Positions 7,888 through 16,217 are shown, numbered from the stretch's first letter. The stretch is DNA of 64,000 nt from VAZQ01 sp963841105 (GCA_963841105.1 CAWJCB010000014.1:1-64000); one strand, 5' to 3'. Notes: generated by a model not told the origin, from the sequence alone. Made by a program: numbers and translations.

Positions 7888-9267
7888 ATGGAGAAGCGTT
7901 TCGATATGATTCAGGGCAAGCAGAGGGCGCGAGCCAGACTGCGGGAGTTCATCGTAAAACATATCCATAGCTATAAAAACGCTCGCGTGCTCTGCTTGCC
8001 GGGCGAACACGGTCGAGAAATAGAGTCGGTTTACCGAAAACTCGGGTTCCAAGATCGGAATATCGTTGGTCTTGAATCCAACGAGGGAGCGGTGCAGGGA
8101 GTCCGGGAGCATTATCCAAGGATCACCACGGTACATTCTACAGTTGAAGACTATTCACTCGGACTCGCCAGTTCAGACAACGTAGAGCCCTTCAATGTCA
8201 TATCCCTCGATTACTGTGGTGTTTTCACCAGTAGCCGCGTTGAGTTTCTCAGCAACCTTGCTGCTTGTGGCGCTTTTGCCGACAGGGTGATTATCGCTGT
8301 CAATTTCTTTGCCGGGCGAGAGACTGACTATGATCAGCGGATAATGCGACAGAATCTGTGGGTTGAAAAGGCCCGGCGCACAGATCCTTCTGATCCTGGG
8401 AGATACGAACAGTCGCTCAAGGACGCTATCGACGCCCCCTTGAAAGAAGCTCGGGATATCAGTGCCAGTTCGTTCATTGAGAATCTGATAACCCGAGTTT
8501 CAGCGTATTTGAAAATGCAAAAATCTCCTGTCTTCAAGGATTGTCTTCGCTTTGACCCCGATCGACTTTCACCACTTGTCGGATCGTCGTATGATGGCAT
8601 CGTGTCCCTGGAGGACAGAGAAAAGGCTCGAAGGCTGCTCGACGACAATCTCATGCTTTTCAGCCTTGACACTATTGTGACCAGACTGGAGTTGCTGATT
8701 GGAAATTCTTATGTGCAATTGAAAGATCCGCCTGTTTTCTCAGGAGGAGCTGAGCTTAATTACAATATTCGTAATTTGGCCACCAATATCCACGATGCAA
8801 TGCTCGTCAAACACGGGCCAGGTTACGTTTGCAGAGATGTGGAGAGGTATAGCTACATCAACGATCAAGGGCACCGCATGTTGTCCGATTTTCTGTATTT
8901 CCGACGCGTCGATGACTTGAAAAAGGATACCTTGCCCAATTGCCTGGATGTGATTGACGGTTATTTGGACATAGATCCTCAGATCTCAGACCTGGATCCT
9001 GAGCCGCTTCTTCTTTTCTTTGAGTTCCTGGTGGCCATGTTTTTTCCTTTGGTTAAGGGGGAAGTCGGTCAGGAAGGGTATCCTTTGCGAATAGATCTCG
9101 GTGGTGGGTCTTCTCATATGGATGATGCCAAGGTGAAGGACAGGGTCGTGCGGCTGCTGCAAAAGGGGCGCTCAGACGATGAGATCATGGCTCGCTATCC
9201 TGTGACCATTGGAACGCTTCGCGCTTACAAGGCCCACGTGACCATGGGCACGTACGAGAAGGTGTAG
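7888..9267 (+). CDS. SAM-methyltransferase-like protein with C-terminal HTH
   Basis: This 459-residue protein opens with a Rossmann-like methyltransferase layout: ARVLCLPGEHGREIESVYRK (motif I region), IVGLESNEGAVQGVREHYP (acidic residue after strand 2) and EPFNVISLDYCGVF (motif IV-like). The last 45 residues (DDAKVKDRVVRLLQKGRSDD, then EIMARYPVTIGTLRAYKAH) form a helix-turn-helix of the kind that reads short targets. The middle is unassigned. Base composition is more AT-rich than in its neighbours, hinting at separate acquisition. It could modify nucleic acid or be a degenerate methyltransferase; the classic motif IV triad is not clear. Confidence 0.55.
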   Translation: MEKRFDMIQGKQRARARLREFIVKHIHSYKNARVLCLPGEHGREIESVYRKLGFQDRNIVGLESNEGAVQGVREHYPRITTVHSTVEDYSLGLASSDNVEPFNVISLDYCGVFTSSRVEFLSNLAACGAFADRVIIAVNFFAGRETDYDQRIMRQNLWVEKARRTDPSDPGRYEQSLKDAIDAPLKEARDISASSFIENLITRVSAYLKMQKSPVFKDCLRFDPDRLSPLVGSSYDGIVSLEDREKARRLLDDNLMLFSLDTIVTRLELLIGNSYVQLKDPPVFSGGAELNYNIRNLATNIHDAMLVKHGPGYVCRDVERYSYINDQGHRMLSDFLYFRRVDDLKKDTLPNCLDVIDGYLDIDPQISDLDPEPLLLFFEFLVAMFFPLVKGEVGQEGYPLRIDLGGGSSHMDDAKVKDRVVRLLQKGRSDDEIMARYPVTIGTLRAYKAHVTMGTYEKV

Positions 9268-9269
9268 TC

Positions 9270-9476
9270 GTGGTATCCCCTGTCCACAAGCTTCGCGAGT
9301 TCAACGGCTACAAGCTCGAAGACCCCGTGGCAATCCTCGGTGCCGACCGGAAGCCCGTGGAGACACGCGAGATCCGTCACCTCGGCGCGGCCGGCTTCCA
9401 CGTCAAGGGCCTCTCGACCTGTTTTTACTGGCACGAGAAGAAGCTGACCTGGGATGATATGGAGGAAAAGAAATGA
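9270..9476 (+). CDS. Hypothetical protein (68 aa)
   Basis: It starts at GTG 9270, two bases after the preceding stop, and its stop overlaps the next ATG. The protein contains GYKLEDPVAILGADRKPVET and ends in an acidic-basic tail. No domain is recognised. Confidence 0.5.
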   Translation: MVSPVHKLREFNGYKLEDPVAILGADRKPVETREIRHLGAAGFHVKGLSTCFYWHEKKLTWDDMEEKK

Positions 9477-9682
9477 ACATCTTCGGCAAACTATGGACAA
9501 TGTGGAAGAGTAGGCACAAGCATTCTTACATCGAGAAAAAGATCCCCGGTGAGAAGTTTCGGACACCCGTTTTCCTGGTCGAAGAGTCCTGCGAATGTGG
9601 GAAGGCTCACTATTACCTATCGGCACCCTGGGGCACCGATTCCGTAAACCAGACCTGGGCCAGGCTTCATTTTCGACCCTGA
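9473..9682 (+). CDS. Hypothetical protein (69 aa)
   Basis: A short protein beginning MNIFGKLWTMWKSRHKHSYI, basic at the N-terminus, with one Cys pair (CECGKAHYY) that could be half of a zinc site. It overlaps the previous gene by four bases. Confidence 0.5.
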   Translation: MNIFGKLWTMWKSRHKHSYIEKKIPGEKFRTPVFLVEESCECGKAHYYLSAPWGTDSVNQTWARLHFRP

Positions 9683-9696
9683 GGAGACAGTTGCCA

Positions 9697-9999
9697 ATGT
9701 CACTCTACAAGAAAAGACCTTGTACCCACTCCCAGTGCAAGAACGCTTGTGGAGGATACGACTGTAGACTGTGCAACGGTACCGGGTACTGTCAACGTTG
9801 TCATGGCAACGGGCACGAACCCGACTCTGGAAAGGTAACGGGACCGGTTCACTTCTCGACGGTCGAATTGCATATGCTGCGACAGATCCTCGAAGGTGTT
9901 GAACGTCTTTATGCTTTCAATACGAGCACCGTTCACACTCTTCGAAAGAAGCTCAACCTTCCAAACCTGCTCACAAGCTCGCCTCAAACCAGGAGATGA
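9697..9999 (+). CDS. DnaJ-type zinc-motif protein (100 aa)
   Basis: The start ATG 9697 is preceded by GAGGAGACAG. The N-terminal half carries CRLCNGTGYCQRCHGNGHEP, two adjacent CxxCxGxG motifs as in the DnaJ Cys-rich domain, plus further cysteines (CTHSQCKNAC). No J domain is present. The C-terminal half is helical. It is one of several proteins in the phage part with this motif. Confidence 0.6.
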   Translation: MSLYKKRPCTHSQCKNACGGYDCRLCNGTGYCQRCHGNGHEPDSGKVTGPVHFSTVELHMLRQILEGVERLYAFNTSTVHTLRKKLNLPNLLTSSPQTRR

Positions 10000-10003
10000 T
10001 TGA

Positions 10004-10945
10004 ATGCCTCGTTTAGCTGTCAATATGATGGTTCTCAATGGAGCGCGTGTACTGTCACGCTGTCTTCTGCCGCTCAAGGGGATCATAGGCGAGCTAGTGG
10101 TCATCGACACCGGCTCAACGGACAACACCAAGCAGGTTCTTGAAGATGTTGCCCAAAAACTTGGGCTCGAACGCTTCTACTACGAACGCCTCCATCCCCT
10201 CGGTCCCGCCTTTTTCACCGACGAAGCAGCTTCCTGGAAAAAAGAGATGCCTGGACCTTTCACAGGTGTAAGGATCCCTTCCGACTGGGCCGCCGTCCGC
10301 AACCTGGCGCTCGACAATACCACCGCGGACTACGTGCTCAAGCTGGACGCCGACGACGAGCCCATCTGCCCGCCCGAGAACTGGTTGCGGACCCTCGACT
10401 ACCTCGATACCCACACGAACATCAAGCTCGTTTCGGTGCCGTACGAGATCTACGACGGCAAGGGGAAGATGGAGTGGCTCTCCATGTACGACCGACTGTG
10501 GCGACGCTCCGTGCTCACGGACACGGACGACGGTGCCAAGATGTCCGATCCCGAAGGGTTACGTTGGGTCGTGCCCTTCCACGAGTACCTCGATGGCAAG
10601 AGCTGGCGCAACACCCTCTACACAACCCAGGGTCTGCGCGTGCGCGACTGGCGCGACTCCCCCGGCGTGGGAGTCCGCGTAGCACACCGCAACCTGAAGG
10701 TTCTTCTGTGGAACTGGGAGAACGGGAAACGCAGGACCATCTCAACACCGAACGAGCTGCGCCGCGATCTTATCGAGAGGTTCACTCTCGCTCACGAGTC
10801 GGCCGAGGTCTTCCCTTCGTTCGCGCGAGAGCTTCTGGACAACGTGATGAGACGACTTGAGCCCGAGGACAAGGGTCTCTTGTCCGATTGCTACTACCAT
10901 CAGGCAAGGATTCTCCGAAGCCCTAGGCGATCCCATGAGCGATGA
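10004..10945 (+). CDS. Family-2 glycosyltransferase, frame-interrupted
   Basis: The GT-A fold is clear: LVVIDTGSTDNTKQVLED (residues 31-48) is the donor-binding strand/loop and LKLDADDEP has the metal-binding DxD (115-117). The enzyme should transfer a sugar from a nucleotide sugar. This frame ends at 10945 with an unlikely tail after CYYHQARIL. Removing one C from the CC at 10915-10916 lets it continue as ILEALGDPMSDDLAIVEY into the next frame, giving a TPR-like C-terminal region ending at 11249. I infer a single gene of about 415 aa broken by a one-base insertion, probably a sequence error. Confidence 0.8.
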   Translation: MPRLAVNMMVLNGARVLSRCLLPLKGIIGELVVIDTGSTDNTKQVLEDVAQKLGLERFYYERLHPLGPAFFTDEAASWKKEMPGPFTGVRIPSDWAAVRNLALDNTTADYVLKLDADDEPICPPENWLRTLDYLDTHTNIKLVSVPYEIYDGKGKMEWLSMYDRLWRRSVLTDTDDGAKMSDPEGLRWVVPFHEYLDGKSWRNTLYTTQGLRVRDWRDSPGVGVRVAHRNLKVLLWNWENGKRRTISTPNELRRDLIERFTLAHESAEVFPSFARELLDNVMRRLEPEDKGLLSDCYYHQARILRSPRRSHER

Positions 10946-11249
10946 CCTCGCCATTGTCGAGTACAAGATGGCTGACGAGATCCAGGCCCACACCCAGGCT
11001 CTCCTGAAGCTGTTTTTCTTGCGCGATAGACTCGGCGACTTCACCAGGTGTCGCACTTTGCGGGAAAAGATCCTGGCGCGCATCGGTCAGGTGACTGACC
11101 CTCCTTCCTTCAACTGCGACCTCCAGCTCGCGGCCCAGGTCAGGGAATGGGGCAAGGAGAGCGTTGTCCTCTACGACGTCTCTTCTGGGCCAGGAGGCTT
11201 TCCGGCGAGTATGACCGCTGGAAAGGGAGGGCAGAGCGATGGGACATAA
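10935..11249 (+). CDS. C-terminal TPR-like part of the preceding glycosyltransferase
   Basis: Read alone this is a 104-residue frame from ATG 10935 (MSDDLAIVEYKMADEIQAHT), all helical, with LLKLFFLRDRLGDFTRCRTL resembling a TPR pair. The frame is open upstream of that ATG and reads naturally from the end of the glycosyltransferase once one C at 10915-10916 is dropped. It is more likely the tail of that enzyme than a separate gene. The tail often binds the acceptor or a partner in related enzymes. Confidence 0.5.
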   Translation: MSDDLAIVEYKMADEIQAHTQALLKLFFLRDRLGDFTRCRTLREKILARIGQVTDPPSFNCDLQLAAQVREWGKESVVLYDVSSGPGGFPASMTAGKGGQSDGT

Positions 11250-11304
11250 GACGCTGAAACGGGTTCCTCTCGACGTTGGTACCATGCTTGTGGCAAGGTG
11301 TTAG
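11239..11304 (+). CDS. Possible tiny ORF (21 aa)
   Basis: ATG 11239 overlaps the end of the preceding frame and runs to TAG 11302-11304, encoding MGHKTLKRVPLDVGTMLVAR plus one residue. It fills the space before the next gene. There is no independent support beyond its position. Confidence 0.2.
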   Translation: MGHKTLKRVPLDVGTMLVARC

Positions 11305-11305
11305 G

Positions 11306-11578
11306 ATGAGCGACGAGAAGAGCCCCACCAACCGACAAGGTATCATCATCATGGTGGGCGACGACCCGTCCCTGACGTCCGTAATGCATCGTCTTGTTGA
11401 ACTCTCGAAGAGCGACGACTCGTCGGTGGTCGTTTTGAGAGACAGGTTCGAGGAGCTTGAGAAGTTGAAGCTCAAGGCCCTCGACGAGTTGCTCGCGGCT
11501 CCACTCCTCGTGCCCATCGTGCCTCCACGCTCGAACCTCAACCCGTCCTACCGGGGACGACGAAAGAAAAGACGGTGA
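11306..11578 (+). CDS. Hypothetical protein (90 aa)
   Basis: It starts at ATG 11306 (MSDEKSPTNRQGIIIMVGDD). The middle (VVVLRDRFEELEKLKLKALD) is a short coiled coil and the tail is basic (RGRRKKRR). Its stop overlaps the GTG start of the tandem glycosyltransferase, suggesting co-translation. Confidence 0.55.
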   Translation: MSDEKSPTNRQGIIIMVGDDPSLTSVMHRLVELSKSDDSSVVVLRDRFEELEKLKLKALDELLAAPLLVPIVPPRSNLNPSYRGRRKKRR

Positions 11579-13185
11579 ACATGCAGAACGGCAAGGTTAT
11601 CTCAATCGTCTGCGGCGTGCGAGACAGACTCCCACACCTGCTTCAAACCCTGCCCACGTGGCTCGCTTGCCCCGAAGTTGACGACGTCCTGATAGTAGAT
11701 TGGTCGTCGCGCGAGCCCGTTTCTCCCAGACTGAAGCTCGCCGGCCTGCTCGACGATCGCCGGGTCGTCATCGCGCGGGTGGAGGGGCAGGAGCACTGGT
11801 GCGCGGCCAAGTGTCACAACCTGGAGGTTCGCCTGGCCAAAGGCGAACACGTCCTTCGCCTCGACGCCGACAACCTTCTGCGCGCTGACTTCTTCCAGGT
11901 TCACCAGCCGGGTGACAGCGATTTTTTCCACGCCGACTATTCCAGGCGACGCAACGACGAGGACTACCACCTGGGCGGCGTCCTCTACGCCCGACGTGAA
12001 GACATCCTGGGCGTGGGAGGCTACAACGAGAGGCTTCTGGTCTACGCGTACGAGGACGACGACCTGGTGGGGCGCCTCAAGAGCGTGGTCACCCCGCGGC
12101 CTCTTGACTTTGAGACCTTGACCCACATCCCCCACGGGGACGACGAGCGGCTTGTTAATGCTCCCGTAGAGCGGTACCCGGAGCTGGTGATCAAACCTCC
12201 GGATGCTTCTTGGATGTGGAACCGCGGCATGGCCCAGCGAGCGCTCGATCTGAACCGGCGTGAGGCCCAGAACCACCCGTGGACGTCTTCGGACGTCATG
12301 CTCGGGTTCTACGTCACGCTGGGGAGCGAGATCTTGTGCCACGAGGTGGGGAACTCGTCCCTGGAGACTGAGCTTCTGGGCAACTCAAGGGGGAGGGTGA
12401 TCTCAAGTCGGACAGGTGTTTCCGTGATAACGGGCTGTAAAGATCGCTCGATTCACCTGGTAGAATCCATGGACACCTGGCTTTGTCAATTTTTCATCGA
12501 TGAAATTATCGTCGTGGACTGGAGTTCAAGTCTCGACGAGGCTCTTGAGGTTGAGAGGATTGTCAACCAGTATTCAGACTATGTCGCCCGGATAGTTCTT
12601 GTCAGGGTTGAAGACGAGGAGACATGGCAACCTGGACCGTGCTTCAACCTCGGTCTTCGTTTTGCCACGCGTTCTCACATTCTCAAGCTGGACGCGGACG
12701 TTCACCTGAAGGAGTCTTTCGACGAGCGGCACAGGTTTGACGTGACCGGCCGAAATGCGTCAAGGATCTTTTACGCCGGAGACTGGCTTCGGGCCAGGGA
12801 CGAGAACGAGCGGCACCTAAACGGGGTCGTGTATGCAAGGCTTGACGATCTTTTGACCGTCAACGGGTGGAACGAGAGGATCGTCACCTACGGTTACGAT
12901 GACAACGATCTCTACGAACGTCTGGAGGGGAATGGAGTCAAGCGCTTACCTCTCGACAACGCTTCCCTCTACCATGTCCCCCATACCGATGTTCTTCGTT
13001 TGCAAAGTCAACCGAAACGTGTAAGCTCTTGCTACATGGAGGCTGAGTTCAACAGGCAGATGTCCAAATCGACACCATGGAGAAAAGATGATAGTCTTAT
13101 CAGGTGGCACATCGAGCAAAACAGTAAGGACAGTACCAGGTTCGTGTGTCGGCGAATGAGACTCGTTCAAGGAGAGGGAACATGA
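11575..13185 (+). CDS. Tandem two-domain GT-A glycosyltransferase (536 aa)
   Basis: Two homologous catalytic halves lie in one chain. Half 1 (about residues 5-265) has VDDVLIVDWSSREPV, LRLDADN (DxD at 97-99) and GGYNERLLVYAYEDDDLVGR. Half 2 (about 280-530) has DEIIVVDWSSSLDEA, LKLDADV (373-375) and NGWNERIVTYGYDDNDLYER. The N-E-R...Y-x-D/E-D-x-D block matches the galactosyltransferase-type C-terminal region. Such bifunctional layouts occur in chain-building polymerases that add two sugars or linkages. It starts at GTG 11575 in a GTGA overlap; ATG 11581 is an alternative. Confidence 0.8.
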   Translation: MNMQNGKVISIVCGVRDRLPHLLQTLPTWLACPEVDDVLIVDWSSREPVSPRLKLAGLLDDRRVVIARVEGQEHWCAAKCHNLEVRLAKGEHVLRLDADNLLRADFFQVHQPGDSDFFHADYSRRRNDEDYHLGGVLYARREDILGVGGYNERLLVYAYEDDDLVGRLKSVVTPRPLDFETLTHIPHGDDERLVNAPVERYPELVIKPPDASWMWNRGMAQRALDLNRREAQNHPWTSSDVMLGFYVTLGSEILCHEVGNSSLETELLGNSRGRVISSRTGVSVITGCKDRSIHLVESMDTWLCQFFIDEIIVVDWSSSLDEALEVERIVNQYSDYVARIVLVRVEDEETWQPGPCFNLGLRFATRSHILKLDADVHLKESFDERHRFDVTGRNASRIFYAGDWLRARDENERHLNGVVYARLDDLLTVNGWNERIVTYGYDDNDLYERLEGNGVKRLPLDNASLYHVPHTDVLRLQSQPKRVSSCYMEAEFNRQMSKSTPWRKDDSLIRWHIEQNSKDSTRFVCRRMRLVQGEGT

Positions 13186-13436
13186 AGGAGAAGGCACCTA
13201 TCCCGAAACACGGATGGCTTCTGCATTCCACCACAACGGGTGAATATCTGTTGGTAGGGCCGAGCCTGGATTCCCTGGCCTCTTGTACCGATGGTATTTA
13301 CAACAGGACCAAAAACAGTTTCCCTGATTCCGATCCCATCATCCTGTGCTACGAACTCGGTCGCAAGATGATGGTGGCCTTGCGACCGGTCATCGCTCGC
13401 CTGGAGCCCACGGAAGAAGATCGGGGACCATCATGA
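13182..13436 (+). CDS. Hypothetical protein (84 aa)
   Basis: It starts at ATG 13182 within the stop of the tandem glycosyltransferase (MKEKAPIPKHGWLLHSTTTG), after a GGAGAGGG ribosome-binding site. It is a mixed alpha/beta protein with no recognised domain, and its stop overlaps the next ATG. Confidence 0.55.
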   Translation: MKEKAPIPKHGWLLHSTTTGEYLLVGPSLDSLASCTDGIYNRTKNSFPDSDPIILCYELGRKMMVALRPVIARLEPTEEDRGPS

Positions 13437-13759
13437 TCGATCCGAAGCTTTTTACCGTTGAACACTTGCTGTATACACTCTTCGACAATATGTCCGGCAA
13501 CCGGGATCCGTGGCGAAAGAACGCCACCATCGTCGTCGACTACATGCCTCGTCATCCGAACGCCGACACCAGGCCCACCTGTGTCGTCCGGTACGACCAT
13601 TCTTTCCTTCGCTACTCCAAGGGACCAAGGCAAGGTTACTTCTGGGACGTGTACGGCGATCATTTCATGAATCCGTCTCTGGCACTCCTGGCCCTACTAG
13701 AGGCTCCCGTGCCACCGTGGATTCTCAAGAGGATCGATCATGAAGCTGTTTTGCCCTGA
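13433..13759 (+). CDS. Hypothetical protein (108 aa)
   Basis: It begins MIDPKLFTVEHLLYTLFDNM and contains WRKNATIVVDYMPRHPNADT and FWDVYGDHFMNPSLALLALL. It overlaps both neighbours, by 4 bases upstream and 20 bases into the radical SAM gene. No family is recognised. Confidence 0.55.
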   Translation: MIDPKLFTVEHLLYTLFDNMSGNRDPWRKNATIVVDYMPRHPNADTRPTCVVRYDHSFLRYSKGPRQGYFWDVYGDHFMNPSLALLALLEAPVPPWILKRIDHEAVLP

Positions 13760-14747
13760 ACCCTTCGAGCACCTGGAAATAGTTCCCGGTGGCGACGTCC
13801 ACGTCTGCTGCTCGGGCTGGATCCCGCGCCCCGTTGGCAACATGCTCGAAACTCCTCTCATGGAGATTTTCTGGGGCGGCGCCCGGCTTCAAGAAGTCCG
13901 GAACTCGATCTTGGATAACACGTTCTCTTATTGCCTGGAGTGTCCTTTTTTGCCCGGTCCCTGTGGTCCTGTTCGCAAGGTTCCAGCAGATCTCTCGACG
14001 GATTTCCTTCGCGCCATACCCTTCGCGAAAATCAACCTCCTCACCCTGGCCTACGAGCGCACCTGCAACCTGGCCTGTCCGAGCTGTCGCACGGGCATCT
14101 TCAAGTCGGATCGTGCCCACGAGGACCAAGCCCGAGCAATCTCGCTTCGTCTCATCGATTCGGGGGCGCTCGCCCACGTCGAGCGGATCGTGGTCACGGG
14201 CAGCGGAGATCCTTTTGCCTCTCCCGTTTACCTGGATCTCTTTCACGACCTCCCCTGGCACAGGTACCCCGACCTCAAGGTTCGGCTCTTCACCAATGCC
14301 TTGTTGTGCGATCAGGTTGGCTGGCAGAAGCTTGGAGCCGCCCAAAAACGTGTCGACCAGGTCTCGGTGTCCCTCGATGCTGCCACGCCCGAGACCTATG
14401 CTAAAAATCGTCGCGGCGACTGGCGAAAGCTTCACGTCAACCTGGCCGCTCTCGCCATGCTCCGCGGCCTTGAGACCTTGAACCGTTTAGAGCTGACCTT
14501 CACCGTCCAGGCCAACAACTTCCACGAGATGCCCGCATTTGTCGATCTGGCCACATCCCTTGGGGCTGACGTCATCTTCTTCGGGAAGCTCCGGAACTGG
14601 GGAGCTTACACCCCGTGGGATTATGCCTGCCGATCGGTCCACGTGCCCCAGCACCCCCTGCACAGGGAGTTGCTTGAGGTTTTGAAAGATGAAAGACTTC
14701 ACAGATCTGAAGTCGTGCTCGCGAATTTTGGCCAAGTTGATACTTGA
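13740..14747 (+). CDS. Radical SAM protein with N-terminal SPASM-like Cys region
   Basis: The core has the canonical CX3CX2C cluster, TCNLACPSCR (C109, C113, C116), which binds the 4Fe-4S that cleaves S-adenosylmethionine. After it come a glycine-rich VVTGSGDPFAS and VSVSLDAATPETYAKNRRGD, as in radical SAM peptide or sugar maturases. Ahead of it, residues 1-80 hold six cysteines (C5, C23, C24, C65, C68, C75) and EIVPGGDVHVCCSGW...GNM, a pattern normally found in the C-terminal SPASM domain. The order is therefore swapped. The neighbours are glycosyltransferases and methyltransferases, so the target may be a glycan or peptide; it is unknown. Confidence 0.75.
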   Translation: MKLFCPEPFEHLEIVPGGDVHVCCSGWIPRPVGNMLETPLMEIFWGGARLQEVRNSILDNTFSYCLECPFLPGPCGPVRKVPADLSTDFLRAIPFAKINLLTLAYERTCNLACPSCRTGIFKSDRAHEDQARAISLRLIDSGALAHVERIVVTGSGDPFASPVYLDLFHDLPWHRYPDLKVRLFTNALLCDQVGWQKLGAAQKRVDQVSVSLDAATPETYAKNRRGDWRKLHVNLAALAMLRGLETLNRLELTFTVQANNFHEMPAFVDLATSLGADVIFFGKLRNWGAYTPWDYACRSVHVPQHPLHRELLEVLKDERLHRSEVVLANFGQVDT

Positions 14748-14779
14748 CCGTTCTAGTAGCTGGGGTTAAGCTGCCTGAG

Positions 14780-14956
14780 ATGAAGAAGAACCCCCACGCT
14801 GTCGCGCTCGGTCGCCTGGGCGGCCTCAAGGGCGGTCGTGCTCGGGCGGCGGCCCTGTCTCCCGAAAGACGCACGGAGATCGCTCGTCAGGCCATCGGGA
14901 AGCGGTGGGAGGAGATGGGCAAGATGAAGAACGGCAAGAAGGAGATCAAGCCATGA
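14780..14956 (+). CDS. Small basic Gly/Arg/Ala-rich protein (58 aa)
   Basis: ATG 14780 gives MKKNPHAVALGRLGGLKGGR and SPERRTEIARQAIGKRWEEM. Short proteins with this ALGRLGGLKGGxARA pattern are widespread in bacteria and phages, and the helix after the Gly-rich part could bind DNA. There is no clear Shine-Dalgarno sequence, but TTGACC at 14744-14749 followed 17 bases later by a TAAGCT-like box could be a promoter just upstream. Confidence 0.5.
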   Translation: MKKNPHAVALGRLGGLKGGRARAAALSPERRTEIARQAIGKRWEEMGKMKNGKKEIKP

Positions 14957-15057
14957 TCCACGTGTTCAGTGCTTTCGTAGGCTCCATCACAACCCTGGCT
15001 CTCTTGGGACCGGCTTTGGCCGTATCACCTTGGTTCATCTATTGGGTTCTCAATTGA
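14953..15057 (+). CDS. Small membrane peptide (34 aa)
   Basis: ATG 14953 overlaps the preceding stop and TGA 15055-15057 overlaps the next TTG. It encodes MIHVFSAFVGSITTLALLGP followed by a second hydrophobic half, so a single membrane helix is likely. Placement between two coupled genes supports translation. Confidence 0.4.
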   Translation: MIHVFSAFVGSITTLALLGPALAVSPWFIYWVLN

Positions 15058-15278
15058 AGAAGAGCACAGTTCCGAAATGGCTCAAGAGAGGTGTTCGGCT
15101 TGAGCTAAGGGAGTATGTCACTGTCGACAGCTTAACCGTTGGTGGGTTCTGGGCCAAGAAAGACAACGGCAATCCTTTGTGGATCCCTTTCGATCATCTT
15201 GGAGTCGTGTGGAATAAACTGAAAGTTCGACGAAACAAACGCAAGCTCAATACGCCATCCAAGGGGAAGATCAAGTGA
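15054..15278 (+). CDS. Hypothetical basic protein (74 aa)
   Basis: I place the start at TTG 15054, overlapping the stop of the membrane peptide; TTG 15030 is possible. The protein (LKKSTVPKWLKRGVRLELRE) is very basic with an SH3-like beta centre (GFWAKKDNGNPLWIPFDHLG). The start is uncertain. Confidence 0.45.
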   Translation: MKKSTVPKWLKRGVRLELREYVTVDSLTVGGFWAKKDNGNPLWIPFDHLGVVWNKLKVRRNKRKLNTPSKGKIK

Positions 15279-15877
15279 CACCCAATTTCGAACCGAATTT
15301 CTCCGACGACTGGTTCACCGACCGTGCGATCCTTGGACCGGGCAACTGGAAGACTCACGTGGTGCCGTTGCTCCGGGACGTGGAGAACGTTCAGTGGGTC
15401 GAAGTGGGCAGTCACGAGGGTCGCTCGGCCCTGTGGGCGGTCGACAACCTCCTTCACGGTCCCAAGGCGAGGATCGTTTGCATCGATCCGTGGGTCGAGC
15501 CCTGGTTGCAGAACAAGCGCGAGCGCGCCTTCGACGCCAATACCTCGGGTACGGGTCGCATCCTCAAGCTCAAGGGGTTCTCGCAAAACATCCTCCCCCA
15601 CCTCAAGCCGAAGTGGTTCCATGGGGCCTACATCGACGGTGAGCACAGCGAGGAGGCTGCCTACCGGGATGCCATTCTCACGCTGCCCTTGCTCTTGCCG
15701 GGCGCCGTGCTGATCTTTGACGACTACGAGGGAGCATGGCCCGACGGCTCGGAGTACCGAACGCAGCGACTGACCTACGGAGTGAAGGCCGCCGTGGACA
15801 GGTTCCTCAAAGAGCAGGGCGAACGACTGAAGGTCGTCTACCGGGGATGGCAGATCATTCTCCAGCTGGTGAGCTGA
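15275..15877 (+). CDS. Class I SAM methyltransferase (Methyltransf_24-like)
   Basis: The 200-residue chain shows VEVGSHEGRSALWAVDNLL (SAM-binding motif I), IVCIDPWVEP (strand 2 acidic end), GAYIDGEHSEEAAYRD and LIFDDYEG, the pattern of the small sugar/antibiotic methyltransferase group that includes Methyltransf_24 and cephalosporin-hydroxylase-like proteins. It should act in the cytoplasm, probably on a sugar or small metabolite, which fits the glycosyltransferase setting. It starts at GTG 15275 in overlap with the previous gene. Confidence 0.75.
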   Translation: MTPNFEPNFSDDWFTDRAILGPGNWKTHVVPLLRDVENVQWVEVGSHEGRSALWAVDNLLHGPKARIVCIDPWVEPWLQNKRERAFDANTSGTGRILKLKGFSQNILPHLKPKWFHGAYIDGEHSEEAAYRDAILTLPLLLPGAVLIFDDYEGAWPDGSEYRTQRLTYGVKAAVDRFLKEQGERLKVVYRGWQIILQLVS

Positions 15878-15903
15878 AGCGCAAACATCCCAGGAGAACG
15901 AAC

Positions 15904-16215
15904 ATGCCAAAAAAGAAAACGCCGAAGCTATGCAGGCTGGAGGCTATGTTGAATCAACACGCTGGTTATCCAGAAGGCACGCGAATCACAGCGAATGAAA
16001 AGCGAGGAGATTGCGACTTTGAATTGCTCGAAGCTGCCCGTGCTGATTTTGCCGACGTAATCAAAGAGTGCGACGAGCAGCGCGCCCGTGCCGAAAGGTC
16101 GGAGGCAGCTCACATCGAAGAGCGACGCGTGCTCGACAAGAATGCCGATACTGCCGCTATCAAAATTGCTCAGTTGACAAGTCGTATCGTCGAACTCAAA
16201 GCCAAGGAGACTTGA
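15904..16215 (+). CDS. Coiled-coil protein (103 aa)
   Basis: It begins MPKKKTPKLCRLEAMLNQHA after AGGAGAACGAAC. The second half is a continuous charged helix (DEQRARAERSEAAHIEERRV and onward) that should form a coiled coil. The nucleotidyltransferase-like gene follows after two bases. A toxin-antitoxin style pairing is conceivable but nothing specific supports it. Confidence 0.55.
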   Translation: MPKKKTPKLCRLEAMLNQHAGYPEGTRITANEKRGDCDFELLEAARADFADVIKECDEQRARAERSEAAHIEERRVLDKNADTAAIKIAQLTSRIVELKAKET

Positions 16216-16217
16216 GA

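Noticed and set aside
10004..11249. Programmed ribosomal frameshift in the GT2 gene
   Set aside because: There is no slippery heptamer or downstream pseudoknot at 10915, and the same kind of one-base break occurs in unrelated genes of both halves, so a consensus error is simpler.
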